64,000 nucleotides of DNA from Bradyrhizobium sp. 170 (GCF_023101085.1 NZ_CP064703.1:7812001-7876000), one strand, 5' to 3'. Positions 34,337 to 42,962 are shown, counted from the first letter of the stretch. Notes: generated from the sequence alone by a model not told the origin. A program made the numbers and translations.

Positions 34337-35683
34337 ATGCTGGACAAGAGCCCCCATCCCACCCCCGTCGCGGTTCCGAACGACCTCGCCGCGCACTGGA
34401 TGCCGTTCACCGCGAACCGGGCGTTCAAGAAGAACCCGCGGCTGCTCGCCGGCGCCAAGGACATGCATTACTTCACCGTCGACGGCCGCAAGATCATCGA
34501 CGGCGCCTCGGGCATGTGGTGCACCAATGCCGGCCATGGCCGCACCCAGATTTCATCGGCGATCGCCAAGCAGGCCGAGGCGCTGGACTATGCGCCGCCG
34601 TTCCAGTTCGGCATCCCGCAGGCCTTCGAGCTCGCCAGCCGCATCGCGGAACTGGCGCCCGCAGGCCTCGACCACGTGTTCTTCTGCAATTCCGGCTCGG
34701 AAGCGGCCGACACCGCGCTCAAGATCGCGCTGGCCTATCACCAGATCAACGGCCAGGGCGGCCGCATCCGCCTGATCGGCCGTGAGCGCGGCTATCACGG
34801 CGTCGGTTTTGGCGGCACCTCGGTCGGCGGCATCGTCGGCAATCGCAAGATGTTCGGCTCGCTCTTGACCGGCGTCGATCATCTGCCGGCGACCTATGAC
34901 CGCGAGAAGCAAGCCTTCAGCATCGGCGAGCCCGAATATGGCGCGCATTTCGCCGACGAGCTCGAACGCATCGTCAATTTGCACGGCGCCAACACCGTCG
35001 CGGCCGTGATCGTCGAGCCGATGGCGGGATCGACCGGCGTGCTGCCGGCGCCGAAGGGCTATCTCAAGCGGCTGCGCGAGATCACCCAGAAGCACGGCAT
35101 CCTCCTGATCTTCGACGAGGTCATCACCGGCTTTGGCCGGCTCGGCTTCGCCTTTGCCGCCGAACGCTATGGCGTGACGCCCGACATGCTGACCTTCGCC
35201 AAGGGCATCACCAATGGCGCCGCCCCGATGGGCGGCGTGCTGGTGCGCGACACCATCCATGACGCCTTCATGAGCGGCCCGGAACATGCGGTCGAACTGG
35301 CCCATGGCTACACCTACTCGGCCCATCCGCTGGCCTGCGCGGCGGGTCTCGCCACGCTCGACATCTACCGCGACGAAAAGCTGTTCGAGCGCGCCAACAA
35401 GATCGAGCCGAAATTCGCCGACGCTGTGATGTCGCTGCGGAACCAGCCTGATGTCGTGGATATCCGCACCGTCGGCCTGACCGCGGGCATCGATCTCGCA
35501 CCGGTCGCCGACGCGCCGGGCAAGCGCGGCTTCGCCGGGCTCAACAGCGCCTTCCACGACAACGACCTGATGGTGCGGGTTGCCGGCGATACGCTGGTGC
35601 TGACCCCGCCGTTGATCATCACCGAAGACCAGATCGGCGAGATCATCGAAAAAGTCGCCAAGGTGATCCGCGCGACGGCTTGA
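34337..35683 (+). CDS. Class III aminotransferase, beta-alanine/omega-amino acid:pyruvate type
   Basis: 448-residue PLP enzyme of fold type I. The N-terminal HWMPFTANRAFKKNPRLLAG and MHYFTVDGRKIIDGASGMWC segments are those of beta-alanine:pyruvate transaminases. Also seen: FFCNSGSEAADTALKIALAY, GRERGYHGVGFGGTSVGGI, the PLP Asp in ILLIFDEVITGFGRLG and the Schiff-base Lys in LTFAKGITNGAAPMGG. It probably converts beta-alanine or another omega-amino acid plus pyruvate to a semialdehyde plus alanine; exact donor unknown. Stand-alone after prmB. Confidence 0.92.
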   Translation: MLDKSPHPTPVAVPNDLAAHWMPFTANRAFKKNPRLLAGAKDMHYFTVDGRKIIDGASGMWCTNAGHGRTQISSAIAKQAEALDYAPPFQFGIPQAFELASRIAELAPAGLDHVFFCNSGSEAADTALKIALAYHQINGQGGRIRLIGRERGYHGVGFGGTSVGGIVGNRKMFGSLLTGVDHLPATYDREKQAFSIGEPEYGAHFADELERIVNLHGANTVAAVIVEPMAGSTGVLPAPKGYLKRLREITQKHGILLIFDEVITGFGRLGFAFAAERYGVTPDMLTFAKGITNGAAPMGGVLVRDTIHDAFMSGPEHAVELAHGYTYSAHPLACAAGLATLDIYRDEKLFERANKIEPKFADAVMSLRNQPDVVDIRTVGLTAGIDLAPVADAPGKRGFAGLNSAFHDNDLMVRVAGDTLVLTPPLIITEDQIGEIIEKVAKVIRATA

Positions 35684-35767
35684 GCCGCGGTAGGAACATT
35701 CGAAACGACCCCGCGTTCATTCACCGGCGGAGACGATCGTGTCACCGCCGGTGGAGGTATTGCAGAG

Positions 35768-36343
35768 ATGCTCGCGCCTTCGAGCGACCTGCTGCGCGCC
35801 GGGATCGGACTGAAGCTCAACCAGATCAAGCTGGCGACGCGCTCGTATCTGCGCGACAGAACGAACCAAGCGAGCGGAACCATCACGTCCTATGCCGTCG
35901 CGGCAGGCCTGTTCGTCGTAGCCGGCATTTTCCTTATCGCCGCCTGCCTCGTCGGCGCCACGGCGCTGTTTCGCTGGATCGAAATCCATTACGGACAGTT
36001 CTGGGCGTTCGGCGCAATCGGCGCGTTGCTACTCGCGATCGCCGCGATCTGCGCCGGGCTGGCCGCGGCCAAACTCAGAAAACCATCGCCGCATTTTCCC
36101 TCGCTCACCAGCCGCCTTCGCGTGGCGATCAAGGCCAATCCGCTCCAGCCGGACCAGATCGAAGCCGCACGGGACACCGCCGCGTCGGTCTTGTTGGCGC
36201 CTTCGGCCGGCGCCCGTCGCAGGCGGCGATCCCGGACGAGACGCGACAACAGAAATATGAAGGCCGGCCTGATCCTGATGGCGACCTTGTTGGGCTGGGC
36301 GGCAACGCGACGGCGGTGGCAAGCGCGACAAATGGACGTCTGA
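35768..36343 (+). CDS. Membrane protein, unknown function
   Basis: 191 residues with two hydrophobic helices (about residues 43-65 and 78-103), an amphipathic N terminus and a basic C terminus including RRRRRSRTRRDNR followed by another weakly hydrophobic segment. The two-helix core is like the holin/YqjE-type membrane proteins that often precede YihY-like genes; the similarity is only at that level. It overlaps the next gene by one base (TGATG), which couples it to YihY. I do not recognise a specific family. Confidence 0.7.
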   Translation: MLAPSSDLLRAGIGLKLNQIKLATRSYLRDRTNQASGTITSYAVAAGLFVVAGIFLIAACLVGATALFRWIEIHYGQFWAFGAIGALLLAIAAICAGLAAAKLRKPSPHFPSLTSRLRVAIKANPLQPDQIEAARDTAASVLLAPSAGARRRRRSRTRRDNRNMKAGLILMATLLGWAATRRRWQARQMDV

Positions 36344-37413
36344 TGCCCCGCGCGCGATCCGGCCCCGACAACAATCTGCGCTTGATCGCGGCGACCGCCA
36401 TTCTCGTCCTGACCGCGCAGCATTTTTTTCAACCCAGAGCAAAAGCTGGTTCTTCCGGAAAATTGATCGCGCAACCCGGCTCGCCCACGCGCGAACGGGC
36501 TCAGGAACCCGTCGCCCGAGCGGGTATGATCAATTGGATCGCAATTCCCTGGGCGGCCTGGAAACACATCCTGTGGCGTATCTACGAACGCACCAATGAT
36601 GACCGCTTGCTCGCCACCGCCGCTGGCGTGGTGTTCTTCGGACTGCTCGCGATATTTCCGGCGGTGACAGCGCTGGTCTCGTCCTACGGACTGTTCGCCG
36701 ACCCCAGAACCGTCGGCGCCAATCTGCAAACGCTGGCGGTGATGCTGCCCGAAGGTTCGTTCCAGATCGTGGAGGACCAGATTGCCCGCGTGCTCGAAAA
36801 GGGCAACGCCGCGCTCGGCGGGACGTTTCTGTTTGGCCTCGTCCTTGCGCTCTGGAGCGCCAACGCCGGTGTCAAGGCGATCATCGACGCACTCAATGTC
36901 GTCTACGAGGTGCGGGAAACGCGCAACTTCCTGAAACTAAACCTGCTTTCGCTCGCCTTCACGACCGGCGGGATCGTGGCCCTGCTGCTGATGGTCGGCG
37001 CGGTCGTGGCGTTTCCGCTAATGTTCAATCATCTCGGCCTGCCGCCGGGAAGCGGCTTCATCCTCGGCCTGGCGCGTTGGCCGTTGCTGTTGGTAGTTCT
37101 GCTGGTGGCGCTAAGCCTGCTCTACCGATTTGGACCCAGCCGGCGTGCGGCGCGGTGGGAGTGGCTGGGCGCAGGCACGCTCGCTGCGGCGCTGCTCTGG
37201 ATCGCCGGCTCGGCCGCGCTGTCCTGGTACCTCTCGAATTTCGGCAACTACAACGCGACCTACGGCTCGCTTGGTGCCGCGATCGGCCTGATGATGTGGA
37301 TGTGGATATCGGCAACGATCGTGCTGTTCGGGGCGGAACTGAACTCGGAGATCGAGCGCCATGCGACCGCCGCCGCCCAGGGCGCCAGACCGGCGGACAG
37401 CAGCCGCGCGTGA
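36343..37413 (+). CDS. YihY/virulence factor BrkB family membrane protein
   Basis: 356 residues. A hydrophilic ~60-residue N-terminal region precedes the YihY core: AAWKHILWRIYERTNDDRLL then ATAAGVVFFGLLAIFPAVTA, LFGLVLALWSANAGVKAIID ALNVVYEVRE (YihY signature), and the C-terminal NYNATYGSLGAAIGLMMWMW with LFGAELNSEIERH. Six membrane helices expected. Family members were once called RNase BN; the biochemical role is unsettled. Translationally coupled to the upstream two-helix membrane protein. Confidence 0.9.
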   Translation: MPRARSGPDNNLRLIAATAILVLTAQHFFQPRAKAGSSGKLIAQPGSPTRERAQEPVARAGMINWIAIPWAAWKHILWRIYERTNDDRLLATAAGVVFFGLLAIFPAVTALVSSYGLFADPRTVGANLQTLAVMLPEGSFQIVEDQIARVLEKGNAALGGTFLFGLVLALWSANAGVKAIIDALNVVYEVRETRNFLKLNLLSLAFTTGGIVALLLMVGAVVAFPLMFNHLGLPPGSGFILGLARWPLLLVVLLVALSLLYRFGPSRRAARWEWLGAGTLAAALLWIAGSAALSWYLSNFGNYNATYGSLGAAIGLMMWMWISATIVLFGAELNSEIERHATAAAQGARPADSSRA

Positions 37414-37580
37414 TCGCCGGCACGGCCAGTCAGTTCCGGCCGTGCCCAAAGAACACTAGCTCTGCGAATCAACATTGATGCTAAGGTTGCACCGCTCGGG
37501 GAGCGCAAGGCGGACCATGGCTGAAACTTCCGTATTTTCCCGGGTGAATACAGTTCGGACCTGAGGGCGTAGCGCGCGAC

Positions 37581-39050
37581 ATGATTCGCATTTCGACGAT
37601 TTTCATCGCCATCTGCATGGTGCTGGTTGCAGCCTCCCTCGGCCTCGTCCTGCATGCGGTGGCCGGCTTCAGCGGCACCGAATCCGCGATCGTGGCGCTC
37701 ACCGCGCTGACCTTCCTGATCCTCTACAACGCCGTGTCGATGCGGCTGCGCGACCGTTCCGACGTCGGCGGCCAGATCGCCGATCTTTCCCGCGGCACCG
37801 CCGACCTCGCCCGCCAGGTCGCCGAATTCGGCCGCCGGCTCGCCGCGGTCGAGGGCCGGGTGGTGTCGGCGAACTCGGCAAGCTCCGACCGCATCCAGGC
37901 CGTCCTCGGCGAGATCAACGAGCTCGGCGGGCTGGTCAAGCAACTGGCCATCTCGGTGGCGAGCCATGAGGATCTGCTGGCCTCGGGCGCGGCGGCCACG
38001 CCCCCCGCGCCGTCGGACGGACCGCATTCCGAACCGCCGGAACAACCGGCGATCGTCCCGGAGCAAGCGGCCCCCATCGTCAGGCCCGCGCCGGTTGCAG
38101 CGGCAAGGCCGGCACCTTCAGCGGTTGCCGCAGAAGCCGCTTCGCCCTCGCGCAGCCAGCCGCAACTGCTTGCCGCGGTGAAGAACGCCGTCGAGGAAAG
38201 CCGGCTCGACATCTACCTGCAGCCGATGGTGACGCTGCCGCAGCGCAAGGTGCGCTTCTACGAGGCGGTGACGCGGCTGCGCGACGACAAGGATCAGATA
38301 CTCGCCGCCGACGATTTCATCGCCACCGCCGAAGCCGGCGGGCTGATCGGCAAGATCGATCACATGGTGATGCTGCGCTGTATCCAGGTGTTGCGCCGCC
38401 TGATGGTGCGCAACAAGGACGTTGGCGTGTTCTGTAACGTCTCGGCGGCGACGCTCGGCAATCCCGCCAATTTCGCCCAATGCCTCGACTTCCTCGAGGC
38501 CAATCGGGCGCTGGCGCCGTCCTTCGTGCTCGAATTCAAGCAGGCGGCGTTCCGCCACCTCGGCCCGACCGAAATCGAGAATCTTGCCGCATTGTCGCAG
38601 CGCGGTTACCGCTTCTCGATCGATCACGTCACCGACTTGCGGATCGAGCCGCGCGACCTCGCCGACCGCGGCGTCCGTTTCATCAAGGTGCCGGCGGCAT
38701 TGTTGCTCGATCCCAAGCAGAGCTCGACCTCGGACATCCACCCTTCCGACCTTTCCGACCTGCTCGGCCGCTTCGGCATCGACCTGATCGCCGAAAAGAT
38801 CGAGGGCGAGCGGGCGGTGGTGGACCTGCTCGACTATGACGTGCGGTTTGGCCAGGGTTTTCTGTTTGCACCGCCGCGGCCGTTGCGGCCCGAGGGGGCA
38901 TCTGCTACCGGCGGGACGACAGCGAACAAGGAATCCGGCACTCCCAATGGCTCCAGCAGCACCGTTCCCATCGCCAGCCCGGCTGCAGAATCCCCGATGC
39001 GGGCGACCGGCAATGCCGCGCTGGCGCGCCGTGCCGCGGGACCGGGCTAA
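37581..39050 (+). CDS. TipF-like membrane protein with degenerate EAL domain
   Basis: 489 residues. Two N-terminal membrane helices (about 4-25 and 35-53), a coiled-coil segment (SRGTADLARQVAEFGRRLAA onwards), a long Pro/Ala linker and a C-terminal EAL domain. The EAL signature is EAVTRLR instead of EALxR; other catalytic positions are changed (FSIDHVTDL where the DDFG loop is expected, EKIEGE for the EGVE region). This architecture is that of Caulobacter TipF, a c-di-GMP-binding flagellar positioning factor. Known: TipF binds but does not hydrolyse c-di-GMP. Inferred: same role here. No flagellar genes are adjacent; a HAD hydrolase gene follows after 15 bases. Confidence 0.82.
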   Translation: MIRISTIFIAICMVLVAASLGLVLHAVAGFSGTESAIVALTALTFLILYNAVSMRLRDRSDVGGQIADLSRGTADLARQVAEFGRRLAAVEGRVVSANSASSDRIQAVLGEINELGGLVKQLAISVASHEDLLASGAAATPPAPSDGPHSEPPEQPAIVPEQAAPIVRPAPVAAARPAPSAVAAEAASPSRSQPQLLAAVKNAVEESRLDIYLQPMVTLPQRKVRFYEAVTRLRDDKDQILAADDFIATAEAGGLIGKIDHMVMLRCIQVLRRLMVRNKDVGVFCNVSAATLGNPANFAQCLDFLEANRALAPSFVLEFKQAAFRHLGPTEIENLAALSQRGYRFSIDHVTDLRIEPRDLADRGVRFIKVPAALLLDPKQSSTSDIHPSDLSDLLGRFGIDLIAEKIEGERAVVDLLDYDVRFGQGFLFAPPRPLRPEGASATGGTTANKESGTPNGSSSTVPIASPAAESPMRATGNAALARRAAGPG

Positions 39051-39065
39051 CAGGCTTCCGCACTC

Positions 39066-39920
39066 ATGACCTCATTGCGTTTCGTGGAGAGGCTGAGCGA
39101 CCTTGTGGACGGCGTGGAGGTCATCCTCTCCGACATCTGGGGCGTGGTGCATAACGGGCTGGAGTCGTTTCCCGAAGCCTGCGCGGCGCTGCACACCTAT
39201 CGCCAGCGCGGCGGCACCGTCATCCTGATCACCAACGCGCCGCGGCCGGCCGATTCCGTGCAGCGCCAGTTGCGCAAGCTCGGTGTCGCCGACGAAACCT
39301 ACGACGCCATCGTCAGCTCCGGCGACCTGACCCGGAGTTTCGTCGCCGACCATCCCGGCAAGAAGATTTTCTGGATTGGTCCGGAGCGGGATTCGTCGAT
39401 CCATCGCGGGCTCGACGCCGTGATGGCGCCGCTGGAACAGGCCGACTACATCATCTGCACCGGCCTGTTCGACGACGAGACCGAATCGGCGGAAGACTAT
39501 CGCGCGATGATGCTGCAGGCGCGCGAGCACAAGCTGCCGCTGATTTGCGCCAACCCCGACATCGTCGTCGAGCGCGGCGACCGGTTGATCTACTGCGCGG
39601 GCGCCATCGCCGAGCTCTATCGCGAACTCGGGGGCGAGGCGATCTTCTACGGCAAGCCGCACCGGCCGATCTATGAACGCGCGATGGCGCTGGCCGCCGA
39701 ACGCCGCGGCCGGCCGACCTCGCTCGACCGCGTGCTGGCGATCGGGGATTCAGTGCGGACCGATCTCACCGGCGCGCTCGGTTTCGGAATCGACTGTCTT
39801 TTCCTGACCCGCGGCATCCATTCCGAGGAATTCGAGGGCATCGACCAGCTCGATCCGGCTTCGGTCAAGGAGCTGTTCGGCCATCCGCCCCGCGCGCTGA
39901 TGCGCGAGCTGCGGTGGTAG
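39066..39920 (+). CDS. TIGR01459 family HAD-type hydrolase
   Basis: 284-residue phosphatase of the HAD superfamily, NagD-like class IIA. Motif I is VEVILSDIWGVVHNG (nucleophile Asp), motif II VILITNAPRPAD, the cap-region ICANPDIVVERGDR and motif IV LAIGDSVRTDLTGALGFG. Close family members in alphaproteobacteria are of unknown substrate. It follows the TipF-like gene by 15 bases and may be co-transcribed. It is the last core gene before the first accessory island. Confidence 0.92.
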   Translation: MTSLRFVERLSDLVDGVEVILSDIWGVVHNGLESFPEACAALHTYRQRGGTVILITNAPRPADSVQRQLRKLGVADETYDAIVSSGDLTRSFVADHPGKKIFWIGPERDSSIHRGLDAVMAPLEQADYIICTGLFDDETESAEDYRAMMLQAREHKLPLICANPDIVVERGDRLIYCAGAIAELYRELGGEAIFYGKPHRPIYERAMALAAERRGRPTSLDRVLAIGDSVRTDLTGALGFGIDCLFLTRGIHSEEFEGIDQLDPASVKELFGHPPRALMRELRW

Positions 39921-39937
39921 GTACATCGCTGCACCGG

Positions 39938-39980
39938 ACTCAAAATTGCGAAAACAACCCCATGCAAAGTAGGAATGGGC
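39938..39980 (+). repeat. Dispersed ~42-bp repeat GCGAAAACAACCCCATGCAA (copy A)
   Basis: CCGGACTCAAAATTGCGAAA then ACAACCCCATGCAAAGTAGG and AATGGGC. A near-identical copy is at 55751-55794. Both copies mark the left edge of an accessory island. Confidence 0.75.
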
Positions 39981-40379
39981 CTTACATCGCTTTGTGCGGA
40001 CACCGAAAGAGTGACTCGATTCCTCTATAAGACTGACTCGATTGCCGCCTTTAAGAGTGACTCGACTTCGTAATCCGCTGATTTGATTCGCCAAATCCGC
40101 CCGGATTTTTTCCGTACCGATTCTGAGCGCGAAAGAGCCGAGGGGGTCTTTTTCGATCCTAGCGTCGCTTCGCGAGCTCGGGCTGGGCAAGCCCGTGCCA
40201 CGAACTCCCAGCGAAGCGAACGAAGGCTGTCAAGCCGAAGCCCGCAGGGCGAAGGCGGACTGGATTCGGGGAAATGCGCTGCCGAGGGTTCGCCGCTTCC
40301 GCTTGATGGGATGTTTTGTGCACTGTCACCGTAATGCCCGGCTCCCCCTGGCAAACGCAGGGAGGTGCAGGTCTGAAGC
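39981..40379. other. Repeat-rich gap at the left end of island 1
   Basis: No gene. It holds the three-copy GACTCGA repeat array (40007-40067) and, at 40318-40334, an inverted copy of the GTGACAGTGCAC repeat. Between them, 40130-40300, the sequence is GC-rich and open in several frames but has no ribosome-binding site or recognisable protein. The composition drops sharply at about 39,985 relative to the HAD gene. Confidence 0.55.
40007..40067. repeat. Three-copy short repeat array, AAGAGTGACTCGA
   Basis: AAAGAGTGACTCGATTC (40007-), ATAAGACTGACTCGATTG (40027-) and TTAAGAGTGACTCGACTT (40051-40067). The reverse complement, for example TCGAGTCACTCTTAA, closely matches the units of the array at 45246-45365 (TCGAGTCGTTCTTAA), so the two arrays point in opposite directions. 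Confidence 0.6.
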
Positions 40380-41091
40380 TCACTGCTCAATCGCCGTATT
40401 GTGCCACCTCCGCACCCAGTCATGCTCAGCAAGATCGGGAGCGACTTCTTTTATGAGCTTCACCACCCGCTCTTGCACGCCCACTAACATTCCCTCCAGA
40501 ACTGCGCGACCTACTTGTTCAACTGCCGGGTCCGGCTGCCACTCTGTCTGAGATATACACGTCGCTTGGTATACGTCTCCTGCAGGAGAGAATTCTATTT
40601 TGCGCTCGATACCTTGCTCATAGAAGTCGATCTCGGTTGCCGCACCAACCTTTACTGCCCGCAACACATTCGGGAGCTGCTCAAGGAAAATTGCAAGATC
40701 GGCACCCACATCGACAGGCCAACGATCTTGACCAAATCCGGAAACGACAAATTGGCCCTGCTTTGCAACAGTTCGGCACAGATCCGAAAGGATCGATCTT
40801 ATATCTTCCGTCTCTGGGTCGTACCCCCGGAGCATCGCGCGCACGTTGATAGTATCAGGAAGTTGCAAAGCGATAAACAATGGAGATCGCATCATAGAAC
40901 CATTAATTACGGTGACAGTGCACTCAATTCGAAATCAGGAGTTACGGTGACAGTGCACTTAACTTGCCGGGGTTTACGGTGACGGTGCACTCAATTGGAA
41001 AGCCAGTAGCAAAATCGCATCGTGCCCAACAGCGAATTGAATTCTATGCCACCGTAACACGTGTGAGGAGTTTTGCGCACTGTCACCGTAA
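40318..41091. repeat. Interspersed TTACGGTGACAGTGCAC repeats, five copies
   Basis: Direct copies at 40907-40929, 40942-40965 and 40974-40996 (TTACGGTGACAGTGCACT with slight variation), inverted copies at 40318-40334 (GTGCACTGTCACCGTAA) and 41075-41091 (GCGCACTGTCACCGTAA). The first inverted copy and the first direct copy closely bracket the 171-residue gene. This looks like a set of small mobile or cassette-like units, without a transposase in the window. Confidence 0.65.
40380..40895 (-). CDS. Hypothetical protein, orphan cassette-like gene
   Basis: 171 residues, cytoplasmic, no signal peptide or membrane helix. The sequence is ordered and protein-like: MMRSPLFIALQLPDTINVRA, GYDPETEDIRSILSDLCRTV, VVSGFGQDRWPVDVGADLAI then FLEQLPNVLRAVKVGAATEI, and an acidic/Trp-containing C terminus ending HDWVRRWHNTAIEQ. 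Lower GC than the core genes. Size, acidity and isolation are like immunity proteins or single-gene cassettes, but I do not recognise the family. The gene sits between two oppositely oriented copies of the GTGACAGTGCAC repeat with 11-45 bases to spare on each side. No good ribosome-binding site. Confidence 0.55.
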   Translation of the reverse strand: MMRSPLFIALQLPDTINVRAMLRGYDPETEDIRSILSDLCRTVAKQGQFVVSGFGQDRWPVDVGADLAIFLEQLPNVLRAVKVGAATEIDFYEQGIERKIEFSPAGDVYQATCISQTEWQPDPAVEQVGRAVLEGMLVGVQERVVKLIKEVAPDLAEHDWVRRWHNTAIEQ

Positions 41092-41248
41092 CCGGGTGGG
41101 CGCGCGGGAATCATCGTGCGGACTGGTATCGCAACCGATAGTTCAACAAGCGTATTTTTCCGCGATCTTGTCGCCAATCGAAAGCTCTTCAGCCTCCATG
41201 ATTTTCAAACCGGTCTCGGTTATTTTGACAACATCGGTCACGCACGAT
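40896..41248. other. 353-base gap with repeats
   Basis: Contains three direct and one inverted copy of the TTACGGTGACAGTGCAC repeat up to 41091. The remaining 150 bases before the TetR stop show no gene. Confidence 0.5.
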
Positions 41249-41932
41249 TCAAATTTTGTTTTTTGACCTTGAGGCAGGCAAATATCCGCCCGCGTGGTCG
41301 TTGCCACCGTGCGCGGCGATGAACATGGCGACGGCCGACCGGCAATAGGATTCGATTTCGTTGTCGTCCTCTGCTCTCGCCTCATCGAACCGTGCGATAA
41401 TCAGGAGATCGGATCCTTTGAAAAGCGCGGCAAACAAGCGGGCGGACCGGAGAGGATCGGGCACGTTCAGAAGCGCCTTCGCGTGCAACTGACGCAACAG
41501 GGCCTCGATTTGGGCGATGACATGGGCGGGGCCGGCTTCGTAATGGAGCTTGCTTAACGAGTTTTGATTCGTCCTGTCGGCCATGACCATGGCTTCGACA
41601 CTGCGGACGTCTGATCTCAACAGCGTGCGAAGCAGGGATGATCCCACCGCCATGAGCTGATCTTCGACCGAACCGTCGACGCCTTCAAGAAGGGCCTGTG
41701 GTGCAAACAACTGATGGCAGCCGGCCGCGATGGCCGCGCTGAACAGCGCCTCCTTGTTCTCGAAGTGCCGATAGATGCTGAGCTTGGATATCTTCGCCCG
41801 CTGGGCGACCTTGTCCAATGTCGTCGCTTGAAAACCCAATTCCACAAAGAGTTCGCTCGCGGCGTCGACTATCGTTTGGCCAAGCGCCTGGTTGGCGGGC
41901 CGGCCGCGCCGGCCCTGGCTGTTTTCGGTCAC
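41249..41932 (-). CDS. TetR family transcriptional regulator
   Basis: 227 residues from a GTG at 41932. The N-terminal helix-turn-helix reads GQTIVDAASELFVELGFQAT followed by TLDKVAQRAKISKLSIYRHF and ENKEALFSAAIAAG, a canonical TetR DNA-binding domain; the rest is the helical ligand-binding domain with an AefR-like C-terminal domain (PLRSARLFAALFKGSDLLII). A longer frame reaches an ATG at 42001, but that stretch contains the divergent promoter and palindrome, so GTG 41932 is preferred. It is divergent from the flavoprotein gene at 42047 and is probably its repressor. Confidence 0.85.
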   Translation of the reverse strand: MTENSQGRRGRPANQALGQTIVDAASELFVELGFQATTLDKVAQRAKISKLSIYRHFENKEALFSAAIAAGCHQLFAPQALLEGVDGSVEDQLMAVGSSLLRTLLRSDVRSVEAMVMADRTNQNSLSKLHYEAGPAHVIAQIEALLRQLHAKALLNVPDPLRSARLFAALFKGSDLLIIARFDEARAEDDNEIESYCRSAVAMFIAAHGGNDHAGGYLPASRSKNKI

Positions 41933-41946
41933 GACAATTCCGGTAC

Positions 41947-41978
41947 TTGACAGTATTCTAATTCTTGAATTACGATAC
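41947..41978 (+). promoter_or_regulatory. Promoter with overlapping palindromic operator for the flavoprotein gene
   Basis: TTGACA at 41947-41952 and TACGAT at 41971-41976, 18 bases apart, form a near-consensus sigma-70-type promoter directed at the gene at 42047. The perfect palindrome TAATTCTTGAATTA (41959-41972) lies between -35 and -10 and extends imperfectly to GTAT...ATAC at 41953-41978. A TetR repressor encoded divergently is the obvious ligand; binding is inference. Confidence 0.7.
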
Positions 41979-42046
41979 CATGTAGTGTCTGAAATGTGCA
42001 AGCCAATGGGTAGGTTTCACCTGTCCTCCAAACGGAGCCCATCACC

Positions 42047-42940
42047 ATGGATGACGTCATCATCATTGGCGGCAGCTTTGCCGGTCTCGCCGGCGCCCTG
42101 CAGCTCGGCCGTGCCCGCCGCAAGGTCACCGTTCTAGATACCGGCCTGCCGCGCAACCGCTTCGCCGGCCATTCGCATGGGCTGCTCGGCCACGATCACA
42201 AGCCACCGCTGGACATCCTGGCCGAGGCGCGGCAGCAGCTAGCGCGCTATCACACGATCAGGCTGGTCAGTGCGCGGGCCGACAGCGTCTCCGGCGCCAT
42301 CGACAATTTCTCTGTCCTTACTGGCGATGGCGAAAGCCTTGGGGCGCGTCGCCTGATCCTGAGCTATGGCGTCGCCGACCAGATGCCTGATGTTGCGGGC
42401 TTTGCCGAAGGCTGGGGCACCTCCATCGTGCCCTGCCCCTATTGCGATGGCTTTGAAGTCGCCGGCCAGCATTGGGGCCTCGTCTGGTCCGGCCGGCAGT
42501 CGCACAATTATGTCAGGCTGTACCACGATTGGACCGACAGGTTGACGCTCTTCGCCGATGGTCACGACATTCCGCCCGATATCCGGGCCGATCTGGCGCG
42601 CCGCAACATACCTGTCGTCGATGGCCGGATCACCGGGATCGCCCATCACAGGGGCCATAACGCCACCGTCAAGCTCGATACCGGCCCCAATGTCGCGGTC
42701 GACATCCTGTTCGCGCATCCGCGCAACAAGCCGTCCGCAAGCCTGCATGAATCACTGGGCCTCGCCACGGTCGATACGCCCGGCGGCATCGCCCTCAAGG
42801 TCGACGAGCGCCGCGAAACCAGCATGCCCGGCATCTACGCCGCCGGCGACCTCGCCACCCCCGGAATGCCCTCGGTCACCACGGCATCATCGCAGGGCGC
42901 GACGGCGGGTATCTTCGCCCAGCAGTCGATGCTGGTTTGA
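42047..42940 (+). CDS. Thioredoxin reductase-like FAD-dependent oxidoreductase
   Basis: 297 residues. FAD-binding GxGxxG-type start DVIIIGGSFAGLAGALQLGR, the redox-active CPYC in SIVPCPYCDGFEVAGQHWG and the C-terminal FAD motif SMPGIYAAGDLATPGMPSVT. The middle NAD(P) domain is atypical: the usual GGG-x-S-A stretch is replaced by GLVWSGRQSHNYVRLYHD, so the pyridine-nucleotide site is questionable. Enzymes of this group reduce disulfides or make disulfides in metabolites. A TetR regulator is divergent, and a methyltransferase-like membrane protein follows after 22 bases. Confidence 0.88.
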   Translation: MDDVIIIGGSFAGLAGALQLGRARRKVTVLDTGLPRNRFAGHSHGLLGHDHKPPLDILAEARQQLARYHTIRLVSARADSVSGAIDNFSVLTGDGESLGARRLILSYGVADQMPDVAGFAEGWGTSIVPCPYCDGFEVAGQHWGLVWSGRQSHNYVRLYHDWTDRLTLFADGHDIPPDIRADLARRNIPVVDGRITGIAHHRGHNATVKLDTGPNVAVDILFAHPRNKPSASLHESLGLATVDTPGGIALKVDERRETSMPGIYAAGDLATPGMPSVTTASSQGATAGIFAQQSMLV

Positions 42941-42962
42941 GAGCACAGATTGGAGGATGAGC

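Noticed and set aside
35680..36342. 221-codon extension in front of the YihY protein
   Set aside because: It overlaps the aminotransferase stop and the two-helix membrane protein gene and has shadow composition; the ATG at 36343 is coupled to that gene.
40083..40334. Small open frame in the left end of island 1
   Set aside because: Arg/Ser/Ala-rich, no ribosome-binding site, and it ends inside an inverted repeat; probably not a gene.
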